Below are positions 32,418 to 38,993 of a DNA stretch of 38,993 nt, piece by piece; the stretch's first letter is position 1, and every line of letters begins with the position of its first letter. The position numbers were made by a program, and so were the translations under genes. Source of the DNA: Eubacteriales bacterium (GTDB lineage: Bacteria; Bacillota; Clostridia; Lachnospirales; Lachnospiraceae); the NCBI GenBank assembly GCA_030536555.1, contig JAUNPU010000031.1:1-38993 (forward strand). Reading direction: 5' to 3'. Below the pieces are notes generated by a model that saw nothing but the letters and a program-made list of their open reading frames with translations, ran no database searches and had not been told where the DNA came from.

Positions 32418-33091
32418 GATTCCAACCACCCTCTTATATATTCCTTTAGCTTCTCTTCATTCAGGATGTCCAGCAGAGAGAAGTCGTCGTCTGTATCCCG
32501 GGCATCGGCTTCCCGCGTTTCATCGTCCGCATCCCGAACATCGGCTTCCCGCTTCTCGTCATCGTCCGACTCCTCTTCTCCGGCTACAATGACCCGGTCC
32601 GCCTCGGACCGTTCCAGCAGAACCGTATCCAGGGTCATATACCACTTTCCATCGGTTTTCTTCATATTAATAACAGCAGGCTCCCCGGTGGACGCATCCA
32701 TAAAGTAGACCGTCGCCTTGTCGCCCTTGATATACGTCTCCGTCACCTGAAAATCCACCTGCGGGTATCCCATCTCCCCCGCCTGGTCCCCGATGACAGC
32801 CTTCGCAAGGGGCATCAGATCGATCAGGTCCTGAGTCTCCAGCCCCAGATCAAAGTCCGTCAGCTTGCCCACCACCTTCAGCGCCAGGTCCATACCACCT
32901 GTCACCGCCTTCAGGGAGTCCTCGTCAATGCAGTCCATCATGGCCTGAACATCCATCTCATTGATTGCATCCTCATATGCCTCGATGGTCTCCTCCGGCA
33001 AATGCTCCGGCACGACAAGGGAATCACACCCCGTACAAAGCATCATATTGCCCGCAAGCAGCGCTGCTGCCGCCCACCTGCTCTTCCTCAT
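32414..33091 (-). CDS. Lipoprotein with acidic repeat region
   Basis: 225 residues. A lipoprotein signal peptide with lipobox MLCTGC (Cys about residue 22) is followed by a domain of about 130 residues resembling the DUF4878/NTF2-like group (acidic helices, then VTETYIKGDKATVYF and GKWYMTLD). A charged region has two 12-residue repeats (EADVRDADDETR, EADARDTDD; 36-bp DNA period from 32495). Anchored outside the membrane; function unknown. The ATG at 33091 fits AAAGGGG better than the one at 33097. Translationally coupled to the regulator downstream, which suggests a sensor-regulator pair. Confidence 0.82.
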   Translation of the reverse strand: MRKSRWAAAALLAGNMMLCTGCDSLVVPEHLPEETIEAYEDAINEMDVQAMMDCIDEDSLKAVTGGMDLALKVVGKLTDFDLGLETQDLIDLMPLAKAVIGDQAGEMGYPQVDFQVTETYIKGDKATVYFMDASTGEPAVINMKKTDGKWYMTLDTVLLERSEADRVIVAGEEESDDDEKREADVRDADDETREADARDTDDDFSLLDILNEEKLKEYIRGWLES

Positions 33092-33119
33092 ACTCATCGC
33101 CCCTTTCCCATTTGAAACT

Positions 33120-33147
33120 ATCTTAGCATATTACCGGAACACATCAA
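33120..33147 (-). promoter_or_regulatory. Promoter of the lipoprotein-regulator operon
   Basis: Minus strand TTGATG (33142-33147), 16 bases, TAAGAT (33120-33125). Moderate match. A second pairing, TTGCCG with TATGCT at 17 bases, overlaps it. Confidence 0.5.
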
Positions 33148-33157
33148 CGGCAAATTA

Positions 33158-33210
33158 TGACAAAAAACAGGCAAATTTTGGTAATTTTCGTAAAATCTCC
33201 TGTTTTGTCA
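33158..33210. promoter_or_regulatory. 53-bp interrupted dyad upstream of the lipoprotein promoter
   Basis: TGACAAAAAACAGG (33158-33171) mirrors CCTGTTTTGTCA (33199-33210), with a two-base length difference. Inner ATTTT/AAAAT arms extend the symmetry. It ends about 10 bases upstream of the -35, a natural place for an operator, for example of the XRE-like regulator. Confidence 0.5.
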
Positions 33211-33211
33211 A

Positions 33212-33242
33212 CAAAAAAAGCGAAAGGTCTGCACCTCTCGCT
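33212..33242 (-). terminator. Terminator of the scf-sec-tgt-yajC transcript
   Basis: Minus strand AGCGAGAGGT, loop GCAG, ACCTTTCGCT (one G-T pair), then seven Ts. A smaller GGCCCG/CGGGTC hairpin lies between it and the yajC stop. Confidence 0.88.
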
Positions 33243-33307
33243 TCTTTGCCGTCAGACCCGTCATCGGGCCTGTTCTTATGAAACCGGATTCCTGTGAACC
33301 CTGATTC

Positions 33308-33601
33308 TTACGCTTCCTGCTTCTCCACCTGAACGATTGCAGACTTCTGCATCGGGATACGGCAGTTCTTGTTGTTGCCGAACTCTACGATCACGGTGTC
33401 ATCGGTCATGTCGATGATCACGCCGTAGAAGCCGCTGGTGGTCAGGATCACATCACCGATTGCGATGCTTGCCATCAGCTCCTGCTGTTTCTTGCGCTCC
33501 TTCTGCTGTGGGCGGATTGCCATGAAGTACATCAGTGCACAGAAGAAAATAATGTAGCCGATTAAAAATAATCCATTTGGTGCGCCTGTTGCTGTTAACA
33601 T
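33308..33601 (-). CDS. yajC: Preprotein translocase subunit YajC
   Basis: 97 residues. One N-terminal membrane helix (IGYIIFFCALMYFMAIRP), then a basic PQQKERKKQQ and the conserved GDVILTTSGFYGVI. YajC associates with SecDF at the SecYEG channel. Full family length. Ribosome site GAGGAGGACATTT before the ATG. The tgt-yajC-secDF neighbourhood is a classic one. Confidence 0.96.
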   Translation of the reverse strand: MLTATGAPNGLFLIGYIIFFCALMYFMAIRPQQKERKKQQELMASIAIGDVILTTSGFYGVIIDMTDDTVIVEFGNNKNCRIPMQKSAIVQVEKQEA

Positions 33602-33687
33602 AAATGTCCTCCTCGCAGTCTGACCGACGCCTCGCTGCGATCAGTCCGCTTTTTCTCTTATTTTTCTTTGCGAATCCGTAATCCGGA

Positions 33688-34827
33688 TCACTCCTGCGGT
33701 CCTGCTTCCATTCGTCCAAGCTTCTCAGCCTTGTAGGATGCGAAACGGTGTTCCTCGATTGCGTCGCGAATCTCTTCCATCATTTTATTATAAAAATACA
33801 GATTATGCAAGACACATAATCGCATTCCCAGCATTTCCTTCGCCTTGAACAGATGGCGGATGTAGGCTCTGCTGTAGGAACGGCATGCCGGACACTGGCA
33901 GCCCTCCTCGATGGGTCTGTGATCCAGCTCATACTTCTGGTTGAGCAGGTTCAGCTTGCCCTCATTGGTGTATACATGGCTGTGACGGCCATTTCTCGAC
34001 GGATAGACACAGTCGAAGAAATCGATGCCCCGCTCCACGCCTTCCAGAATGTTCGCCGGAGTCCCCACCCCCATCAGGTAGGTGGGCTTGTTCTGGGGAA
34101 GGTGAGGAACCGTCACATCCAGAATGTGGTACATCTCCTCGTGGCTCTCGCCCACGGCCAGACCGCCTACGGCGTAGCCATCCAGGTTCATGTCGGCAAT
34201 GGTCTTTGCATGGTTGATCCGGATCTCGTCCACCACGCCGCCCTGGTTGATGCCGAACAGCAGCTGATTCCTGTTGATGGTATCCGGCAGGGAGTTGAGC
34301 CTTGCCATCTCCTTCTGACAGCGCTCCAGCCATCTGGTGGTGCGGTCCACGGAATTCTGGATATACTTAAGCTCCGCATGGCTGGGCGGACACTCGTCAA
34401 ATGCCATGGCGATGGTGGAACCCAGGTTGGACTGAATCTGCATACTCTCCTCGGGGCCCATGAAGATCTTGTGTCCGTCAATGTGAGAGTTGAAATACAC
34501 GCCCTCCTCCTTGATCTTGCGCAGACCCGACAGGGAAAATACCTGGAATCCGCCGGAATCGGTGAGGATCGGACGATCCCAGTTCATGAACCTGTGAAGT
34601 CCCCCATACTGCTTGATCAGCTTGTCGCCGGTCCGCACATGCAGATGGTAGGTGTTGGACAGCTCAACCTGGGTGCCGATCTGGCGCAGGTCATCAGTGG
34701 AAACCGCGCCCTTGATGACGCCCACCGTGCCCACATTCATAAAAACCGGAGTCTGGATGGTTCCGTGCACCGTCTCCACACTGGCACGCTTTGCACGTCC
34801 ATCCGTCGTAATCAGTTGATATCTCAT
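33688..34827 (-). CDS. tgt: tRNA-guanine transglycosylase (queuine/preQ1 insertion)
   Basis: 379 residues. Swaps G34 of GUN-anticodon tRNAs for preQ1. Key features: MNVGTVGVIKG, the PILTDSGGFQVFSL segment with the active-site Asp, GINQGG, GYAVGGLAVGE, VYPSRNGRHS and the C-terminal zinc site CQCPACRSYSRAYIRHL with a later His. Normal length. 52 bases after secDF. Confidence 0.97.
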   Translation of the reverse strand: MRYQLITTDGRAKRASVETVHGTIQTPVFMNVGTVGVIKGAVSTDDLRQIGTQVELSNTYHLHVRTGDKLIKQYGGLHRFMNWDRPILTDSGGFQVFSLSGLRKIKEEGVYFNSHIDGHKIFMGPEESMQIQSNLGSTIAMAFDECPPSHAELKYIQNSVDRTTRWLERCQKEMARLNSLPDTINRNQLLFGINQGGVVDEIRINHAKTIADMNLDGYAVGGLAVGESHEEMYHILDVTVPHLPQNKPTYLMGVGTPANILEGVERGIDFFDCVYPSRNGRHSHVYTNEGKLNLLNQKYELDHRPIEEGCQCPACRSYSRAYIRHLFKAKEMLGMRLCVLHNLYFYNKMMEEIRDAIEEHRFASYKAEKLGRMEAGPQE

Positions 34828-34879
34828 ATATTATTCCTATTCTAACGCAACTCTTCCTTGTTCTCTGTGCTGCAGCTTC

Positions 34880-37021
34880 CTACTTGTCCTCTGCCTTCTT
34901 CGCTGCAGCCTTCTTGTTCTTTGCCACAGTCATCACATACCACAGTCCGCCGGTTACACATACGGAAGAGTAGGTTCCGCATACGATACCTACCATCAGC
35001 GGAAGTGCAAACTCACGGATGGAGGATACGCCCATCAGGAACAGTACAAATACCATGATGAAGGTGGTCAGAGAGGTGTTGATGCTTCTGGTGAAGGTCT
35101 GGGTGATACTTAAGTTCACGATCTCCTCCAGCGGCATCCGGTTCTTCTCAGCCAGATTCTCACGGATACGGTCGAAAATAACGATGGTCGCATTGATGGA
35201 GTAACCAACGATGGTCAGCATACATGCGATGAAGGTGGAGCCAACGGACCACTTTGCAACGGCGTAGAAGGTAAGTACCACCAGCACGTCGTGTACCAGT
35301 GCCAGGATTGCACTTGCCGCGAACCGGATATCCTTAAACCGCATCCAGATGTACAGCAGCATCAGAACGGTTGCAATGATCACAGCCACAACTGCGTCCT
35401 GCTTCATCTCTGCGCTGACCGCACCGGAAATACTCTCCGCGGTGATCTTCTCTGCCTCAACGCCAAAGTTCTCAACCATGGCATCCTCTAACTGCTGTCT
35501 CTGATCCACGTTCAGAGTCTTGGTCTTGATGATGACCTCATTGGTGCCTGCCACCTTCTGGGTCTGTACATCCGCATCACCGGTAATGCCGGAAACCACC
35601 GGAACCACCTTGGTGGAAATGTCTTCCAGAGTCATGTCCTCATTGAAGGTCACATTGGTAGAAGTACCGCCGGTGAAGTCCATGCCGTAGTTTAAGGCAT
35701 GTCCGATCTGACCGTTGTTCAGTGCCATGCCGACCCAGCCTGCCACGATGACAACCAGGGAAATGATAAAGCACAGGTTCTTCTTGCCCAGGAAGTTGAT
35801 GGTCCTGCCATCCTTCTTGACGCCGTACAGCTTGGCATTGTCCAGTCCCAGATTGTAAAGAACTGCCAGTGCGCCTCTGGTCACGAACAGTGCCGTGAAC
35901 ATGGACAGCACGATACCGATAGCCAGTGTGGTTGCAAAGCCCTTAACCGTACCGGAACCGCGGAAGTACAGCACTGCTGCAGCGATCAGGGTGGTCACGT
36001 TGCCATCCACGATTGCGGACAGCGCCTTGGCAAATCCGGTCTTGATTGCAGACTTCACAGTCTTGCCCAGACCGATCTCCTCCTTGATACGAGTGAAAAT
36101 GATGACGTTGGCATCCACCGCCATACCCACTGACAGGATGATACCTGCGATACCCGGCAGAGTCAGAGTCACCTCAAATGCTGCCAGCAGAATCAGAATC
36201 AGTCCCACATACAGAGCCAGAGCCAGCACTGCTGCCACGCCCGGAACCAGGTATACAATCATCATAAATACTGCCACGATGGCAAATCCCACTGCGCCTG
36301 CCTTTAAGCTGGTGGAAATCGCTTCCTGACCCAGCTTTGCACCAACCACGTTGGAGCGCAGCTCCTCCAATTCCAGAGACAGAGAACCGATGCGGATGGT
36401 TGCCGCCAGCTGTTCTGCCTCCTCGTAGGTCTCCATACCATCGATCTGGCACTGTCCGCCGGTGATTGCCTCGCGGACCACCGGGTTGGAGTAGATCATG
36501 CCGTCATAAATGATGGCGATCCGCTTGCCCACATTCTTGGTGGTAGCATCTGCAAATGCCTTGGTTCCCTCTTCTGTGAAGGTCAGGCTTACCACGTTGG
36601 ACTTGATGCCGTTCTGGTCGATGATGCCCGCCTTCGCCACAGCCACCTGATCACCGGTCAGGAGCACCTGACCTGCCTCGTCGGTAAATACCAGGGAACC
36701 CGGCTTACCCAGCTCTTCCAGGATTGCATTGGCATCGGACACTCCCGGAATGTCAATGTTGATCCGGTTGCTGCCCTCCTGGTACACCTCAGCCTCGGTA
36801 CTGTAGTTCTGTACACGCTGCTGAAGCTTGTAAATCGTATCGGACATCTCCTCGGATGTCGGGTCTTCCTCCACTGCCTGGTAGGTAATGCTCACACCGC
36901 CTGCCAGATCCAGTCCCAGCTTGATATCGTCCATGGTATCATAGCCAAAGTATCCGAACAGACCTACTGCAAACAGCAGAACCAGAAGACCAAGAAACCC
37001 CTTTGTCTTACTGCTTTTCAT
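34880..37021 (-). CDS. secDF: Protein translocase SecDF, fused
   Basis: 713 residues with SecD and SecF in one chain, as in many Firmicutes. It uses the proton gradient to help pull proteins through SecYEG. Motifs: GLDLAGGVSITYQ near residue 40 (SecD) and YGMDFTGGTSTNVTF in the second half (SecF); about 12 membrane helices with TLPGIAGIILSVGMAVDANV in the SecD half. The ATG at 37021 follows AGGAG by 8 bases, preferred over the codon at 37039. Confidence 0.96.
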   Translation of the reverse strand: MKSSKTKGFLGLLVLLFAVGLFGYFGYDTMDDIKLGLDLAGGVSITYQAVEEDPTSEEMSDTIYKLQQRVQNYSTEAEVYQEGSNRINIDIPGVSDANAILEELGKPGSLVFTDEAGQVLLTGDQVAVAKAGIIDQNGIKSNVVSLTFTEEGTKAFADATTKNVGKRIAIIYDGMIYSNPVVREAITGGQCQIDGMETYEEAEQLAATIRIGSLSLELEELRSNVVGAKLGQEAISTSLKAGAVGFAIVAVFMMIVYLVPGVAAVLALALYVGLILILLAAFEVTLTLPGIAGIILSVGMAVDANVIIFTRIKEEIGLGKTVKSAIKTGFAKALSAIVDGNVTTLIAAAVLYFRGSGTVKGFATTLAIGIVLSMFTALFVTRGALAVLYNLGLDNAKLYGVKKDGRTINFLGKKNLCFIISLVVIVAGWVGMALNNGQIGHALNYGMDFTGGTSTNVTFNEDMTLEDISTKVVPVVSGITGDADVQTQKVAGTNEVIIKTKTLNVDQRQQLEDAMVENFGVEAEKITAESISGAVSAEMKQDAVVAVIIATVLMLLYIWMRFKDIRFAASAILALVHDVLVVLTFYAVAKWSVGSTFIACMLTIVGYSINATIVIFDRIRENLAEKNRMPLEEIVNLSITQTFTRSINTSLTTFIMVFVLFLMGVSSIREFALPLMVGIVCGTYSSVCVTGGLWYVMTVAKNKKAAAKKAEDK

Positions 37022-37043
37022 TGCTTTTTCTCCTCTCAATGTT

Positions 37044-37104
37044 TTGCGGGAAACGCGAACTCCGTTTCACTTCGTCGGCGCAGCGGCGCTTTCGTTTCAC
37101 GCAA
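37044..37104. repeat. Inverted repeat between scfB and secDF
   Basis: TTGCGGGAAACG (37044-37055) and CGTTTCACGCAA (37093-37104) match at 11 of 12 positions. No T-run follows, so it is more likely an RNA-processing or stability hairpin than a terminator. Confidence 0.45.
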
Positions 37105-37110
37105 CCGCCT

Positions 37111-38511
37111 TTACTCTTCGTCGGCAAGCGCTGCCTTTATCATTATCGCACACTCAATCCGCTTCTTCTGCATCTCGCAGCCGATGTCATAAGCGTCCGT
37201 AATGCACCCGTGGAAATTGTAAGAGTTCGCTGCACAGCCACCGCTGCAGTAAAATCTTGCAAAACAATCCTTACACTTGTCCTTTGCATATACATTGCAA
37301 AGCTTGAATTCATCCCGGATATCGGTCCGGGTAATACCGGTGTCCACATTGCCCATGAGGAATTCTTCCTGTCCCACAAACTGATGGCAGGGATAGAAGT
37401 CGCCCCACGGGGTCACTGCCAGGTACTCGGTTCCTGAACCACAGCCGGACAGGCGCTTTGCCACGCACGGTCCCTGATTCAGATCCAGCATAAAGTGGAA
37501 GAAGTTGAAGCCTCTGCCCTCTTTCTTGCGCTTAATGTACTCCACAGCCAGCTTATCATACTCTTCTAAGATCTGCGGCAGGTCCTCCTCGCGGATGGAG
37601 TATGGCTCCTCCGGTGCGGATACCACCGGCTCGATGGACATCTGGTCAAAGCCCAGATCCGCAAAGTGCTTCACATCCTCGGAAAAGTCCAGATTGTTTC
37701 TGGTGAAGGTTCCCCGCACATAGTAATCCTTGCCTGCGCGGCTCTTGGCAAACTTCTGGAACTTGGGAACGATGATGTCATAGCTGCTTCCGTGACCATT
37801 TCTGGTAGGGCGCATCATGTCGTTGATCTCTTTTCTGCCGTCCAGACTCATGACCACGTTGCTCATCTCCCGGTTGCAGAACTCCATGATCTCGTCATTT
37901 AACAGCACGCCGTTGGTAGTCAGGGTGAAGCGGAAGTGCTTGTTGTGCGCCTTCTCCTGTGCCCGGCCATACTCTACTAACTGCTTGACCACTTCCCAGT
38001 TCATCAGTGGCTCACCGCCGAAGAAATCCACCTCCAGATTCCGGCGGTTGCCGGAGTTGGCAATCAGGAAGTCCAAGGCCTTCTTACCGACCTCAAAGCT
38101 CATCAGAGCCCGTCGTCCGTGGTACTCCCCCTCCTCTGCAAAGCAGTACTTGCAGCCTAAGTTGCAGTCATGAGCGATATGCAGGCACAATGCCTTCACC
38201 ACCGTCTCACGCTTCTTAAAGTCTGTCACATAGGTCTTGTAAATATCCTTGGTGTATAGCTCCTCCGCGTCGATCAGCGCCTGAACCTCCTCAAGCGCCT
38301 CCTCCACGTCCTCAGCCGGGTAAGTCTTCTTCAGTTCCTCTGCTGCTTTCGCTCTCTCGTCCGCCGGAATCGGCGCAGCCGCCTCCAGCTCACCCATCAC
38401 GGGCTCCAACATGGCAATGGCATCATAAACCACATCGTCCACCACATGAACCGAACCGCTGGCAATGTCCATGACGATGTCGTAACCATTATTCTTGTAC
38501 TGATGTATCAC
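37111..38511 (-). CDS. scfB: Radical SAM/SPASM maturase of the SCIFF peptide
   Basis: 466 residues. N-terminal peptide-binding region, then the radical SAM cluster motif CNLGCKYC, the glycine-rich FFGGEPLMNW, and a C-terminal Cys-rich SPASM region (CGSGTEY, CHQF, CNVYAKDKCKDCFARFYCSGGCAAN) for two auxiliary Fe-S clusters. Enzymes of this type (CteB is the studied example) form thioether links from Cys in the SCIFF precursor, giving ranthipeptides. GTG start at 38511 with AAGGAGAGAATCA before it. The precursor scfA lies 176 bases upstream. Confidence 0.95.
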   Translation of the reverse strand: MIHQYKNNGYDIVMDIASGSVHVVDDVVYDAIAMLEPVMGELEAAAPIPADERAKAAEELKKTYPAEDVEEALEEVQALIDAEELYTKDIYKTYVTDFKKRETVVKALCLHIAHDCNLGCKYCFAEEGEYHGRRALMSFEVGKKALDFLIANSGNRRNLEVDFFGGEPLMNWEVVKQLVEYGRAQEKAHNKHFRFTLTTNGVLLNDEIMEFCNREMSNVVMSLDGRKEINDMMRPTRNGHGSSYDIIVPKFQKFAKSRAGKDYYVRGTFTRNNLDFSEDVKHFADLGFDQMSIEPVVSAPEEPYSIREEDLPQILEEYDKLAVEYIKRKKEGRGFNFFHFMLDLNQGPCVAKRLSGCGSGTEYLAVTPWGDFYPCHQFVGQEEFLMGNVDTGITRTDIRDEFKLCNVYAKDKCKDCFARFYCSGGCAANSYNFHGCITDAYDIGCEMQKKRIECAIMIKAALADEE

Positions 38512-38551
38512 TGATTCTCTCCTTATCTAAATGCATAATGCACATATAGCC

Positions 38552-38600
38552 GTGTCATGAATGCCGCATTTATGCTGCTTCTGTGCCACATCCATGACAC
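38552..38600. repeat. Inverted repeat in the scfA-scfB spacer
   Basis: GTGTCATG (38552-38559) and CATGACAC (38593-38600) pair perfectly and extend to 11 of 12 bp. A small GCAT/ATGC hairpin lies inside. It sits between the scfA terminator-like hairpin and the scfB ribosome site and could affect scfB mRNA stability or translation. Confidence 0.5.
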
Positions 38601-38604
38601 AAAC

Positions 38605-38642
38605 AAAAGACCCCTACAGTCCAATTCGAGACCATAGGGATC
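38605..38642 (-). terminator. Terminator or attenuator after scfA
   Basis: Minus strand GATCCCTA..GTC pairs with GAC..TAGGGGTC, followed by TTTTGTTTG. Partial readthrough would give much more precursor mRNA than maturase mRNA. Confidence 0.65.
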
Positions 38643-38687
38643 CTTTCTTGTCTGCCACTTACTGTATCGGTATGTCTACCAGACAGA

Positions 38688-38834
38688 TTATCTGTTAGCG
38701 TTCTCGCAGCTCTGGTTGCCTACGGTACAGGAAGTCTTGCATGCGGACTGACAGGATGTCTGGCACTCGCCGCATCCGCCCTTCTTCATGGATTCTTTTA
38801 AAGTCTTGTTATTTAAGGTTTTTACGTGCTTCAT
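38688..38834 (-). CDS. scfA: SCIFF peptide precursor (six Cys in forty-five)
   Basis: 48 residues. The N-terminus (MKHVKTLNNKTLKESMKKGG) is the conserved leader, and six cysteines lie at 21, 24, 28, 32, 36 and 43. ScfB converts some into thioether cross-links. SCIFF is near-universal in Clostridia, with a role still unclear. AGGAGG is 8 bases before the ATG. Too short for many gene callers. Confidence 0.96.
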   Translation of the reverse strand: MKHVKTLNNKTLKESMKKGGCGECQTSCQSACKTSCTVGNQSCENANR

Positions 38835-38876
38835 ATCGCTCGCCTCCTATTGATTTCTGAATATACTTCGAGAAAA

Positions 38877-38905
38877 ATTATACCATAAGTATGAATTACA
38901 CGCAA
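38877..38905 (-). promoter_or_regulatory. Promoter of scfA and probably the scfB-secDF-tgt-yajC run
   Basis: Minus strand TTGCGT (38900-38905), 17 bases, TATAAT (38877-38882), about 35 bases before the ribosome site. Confidence 0.8.
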
Positions 38906-38965
38906 GCCTTAGTTTTGGGGGGAGATGGGGTTTTGCGGAGGGGTTTTTGCCGATGAGTAGTCGCT

Positions 38966-38993
38966 GAAGGGGACGCATCGAAGGGGACTCATC
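38966..38993. repeat. Two 14-bp tandem units at the window edge
   Basis: GAAGGGGACGCATC is followed directly by GAAGGGGACTCATC. A copy of GATGAGT at 38953-38959 is the inverse of the final ACTCATC. The window ends here, so the extent of the array is unknown. Confidence 0.4.

Noticed and set aside
33201..33210. TTGACA in the dyad as the -35 of another promoter
   Set aside because: No acceptable -10 lies 16-18 bases downstream on the minus strand.
33853..34845. 330-codon plus-strand frame
   Set aside because: Antisense to tgt, whose motifs are unmistakable.

Overview
The window looks like chromosomal DNA of a Gram-positive gut-type clostridium, most likely a Lachnospiraceae. The reasons are a canonical S10-spc ribosomal protein operon with a zinc-type S14, a SCIFF ranthipeptide pair (scfA/scfB) next to a fused secDF, tgt and yajC, strong AGGAGG ribosome binding sites, and secreted proteins made of cell-wall-binding repeats. 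Nearly everything is read from the minus strand; only one clear gene (9136-10521) is on the plus strand. No rRNA, tRNA, CRISPR array or insertion sequence was seen.

Layout. (1) 1-7191: S10-spc operon, transcribed right to left from a promoter at 7163-7191 through a roughly 230-nt structured leader: rpsJ, rplC, rplD, rplW, rplB, rpsS, rplV, rpsC, rplP, rpmC, rpsQ, rplN, rplX, rplE, rpsN, then the first codons of rpsH. (2) 7224-8622: a short transcript with a SAM-dependent methyltransferase and a small unknown protein, closed by a terminator. (3) 8624-9100: a gene-free stretch with a four-unit 14-bp direct repeat, seven TTRTCCAAA-like nonamers and a 128-bp palindrome, ahead of a secreted repeat protein. 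(4) 10598-29923: a 19-kb run of fifteen minus-strand genes, probably one operon, devoted to Ser/Thr phosphorylation. It has five kinase-fold proteins, seven FHA domains, two PP2C phosphatases, a von Willebrand A membrane protein and a cell-wall-repeat protein. (5) 30059-33147: an orphan LytTR regulator, an XRE-like regulator with a frameshifted 3' end, and a lipoprotein. (6) 33212-38905: scfA, scfB, secDF, tgt, yajC, with a terminator-like hairpin after scfA and a terminator after yajC.

The most interesting region is (4). Four kinases keep the key residues of an active enzyme. The fifth aligns with them residue for residue but has lost the ATP-binding lysine and catalytic aspartate, so it is a pseudokinase. 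Three of these five have PASTA ectodomains, one has a solute-binding-protein-like ectodomain, and one is soluble and was fused to an FHA domain until a TGA codon split it. FHA domains also sit on the cytosolic ends of two different multi-pass membrane proteins and of the vWA protein, and in three small zinc-binding proteins whose linkers carry recurring Thr-Val-Ala/Ser motifs that could be phosphorylation sites. I infer an envelope-sensing network: outside ligands act on kinases, phospho-threonines are read by FHA domains, and PP2C enzymes reset them. The individual domains are well known; the combination in one locus is what merits attention.
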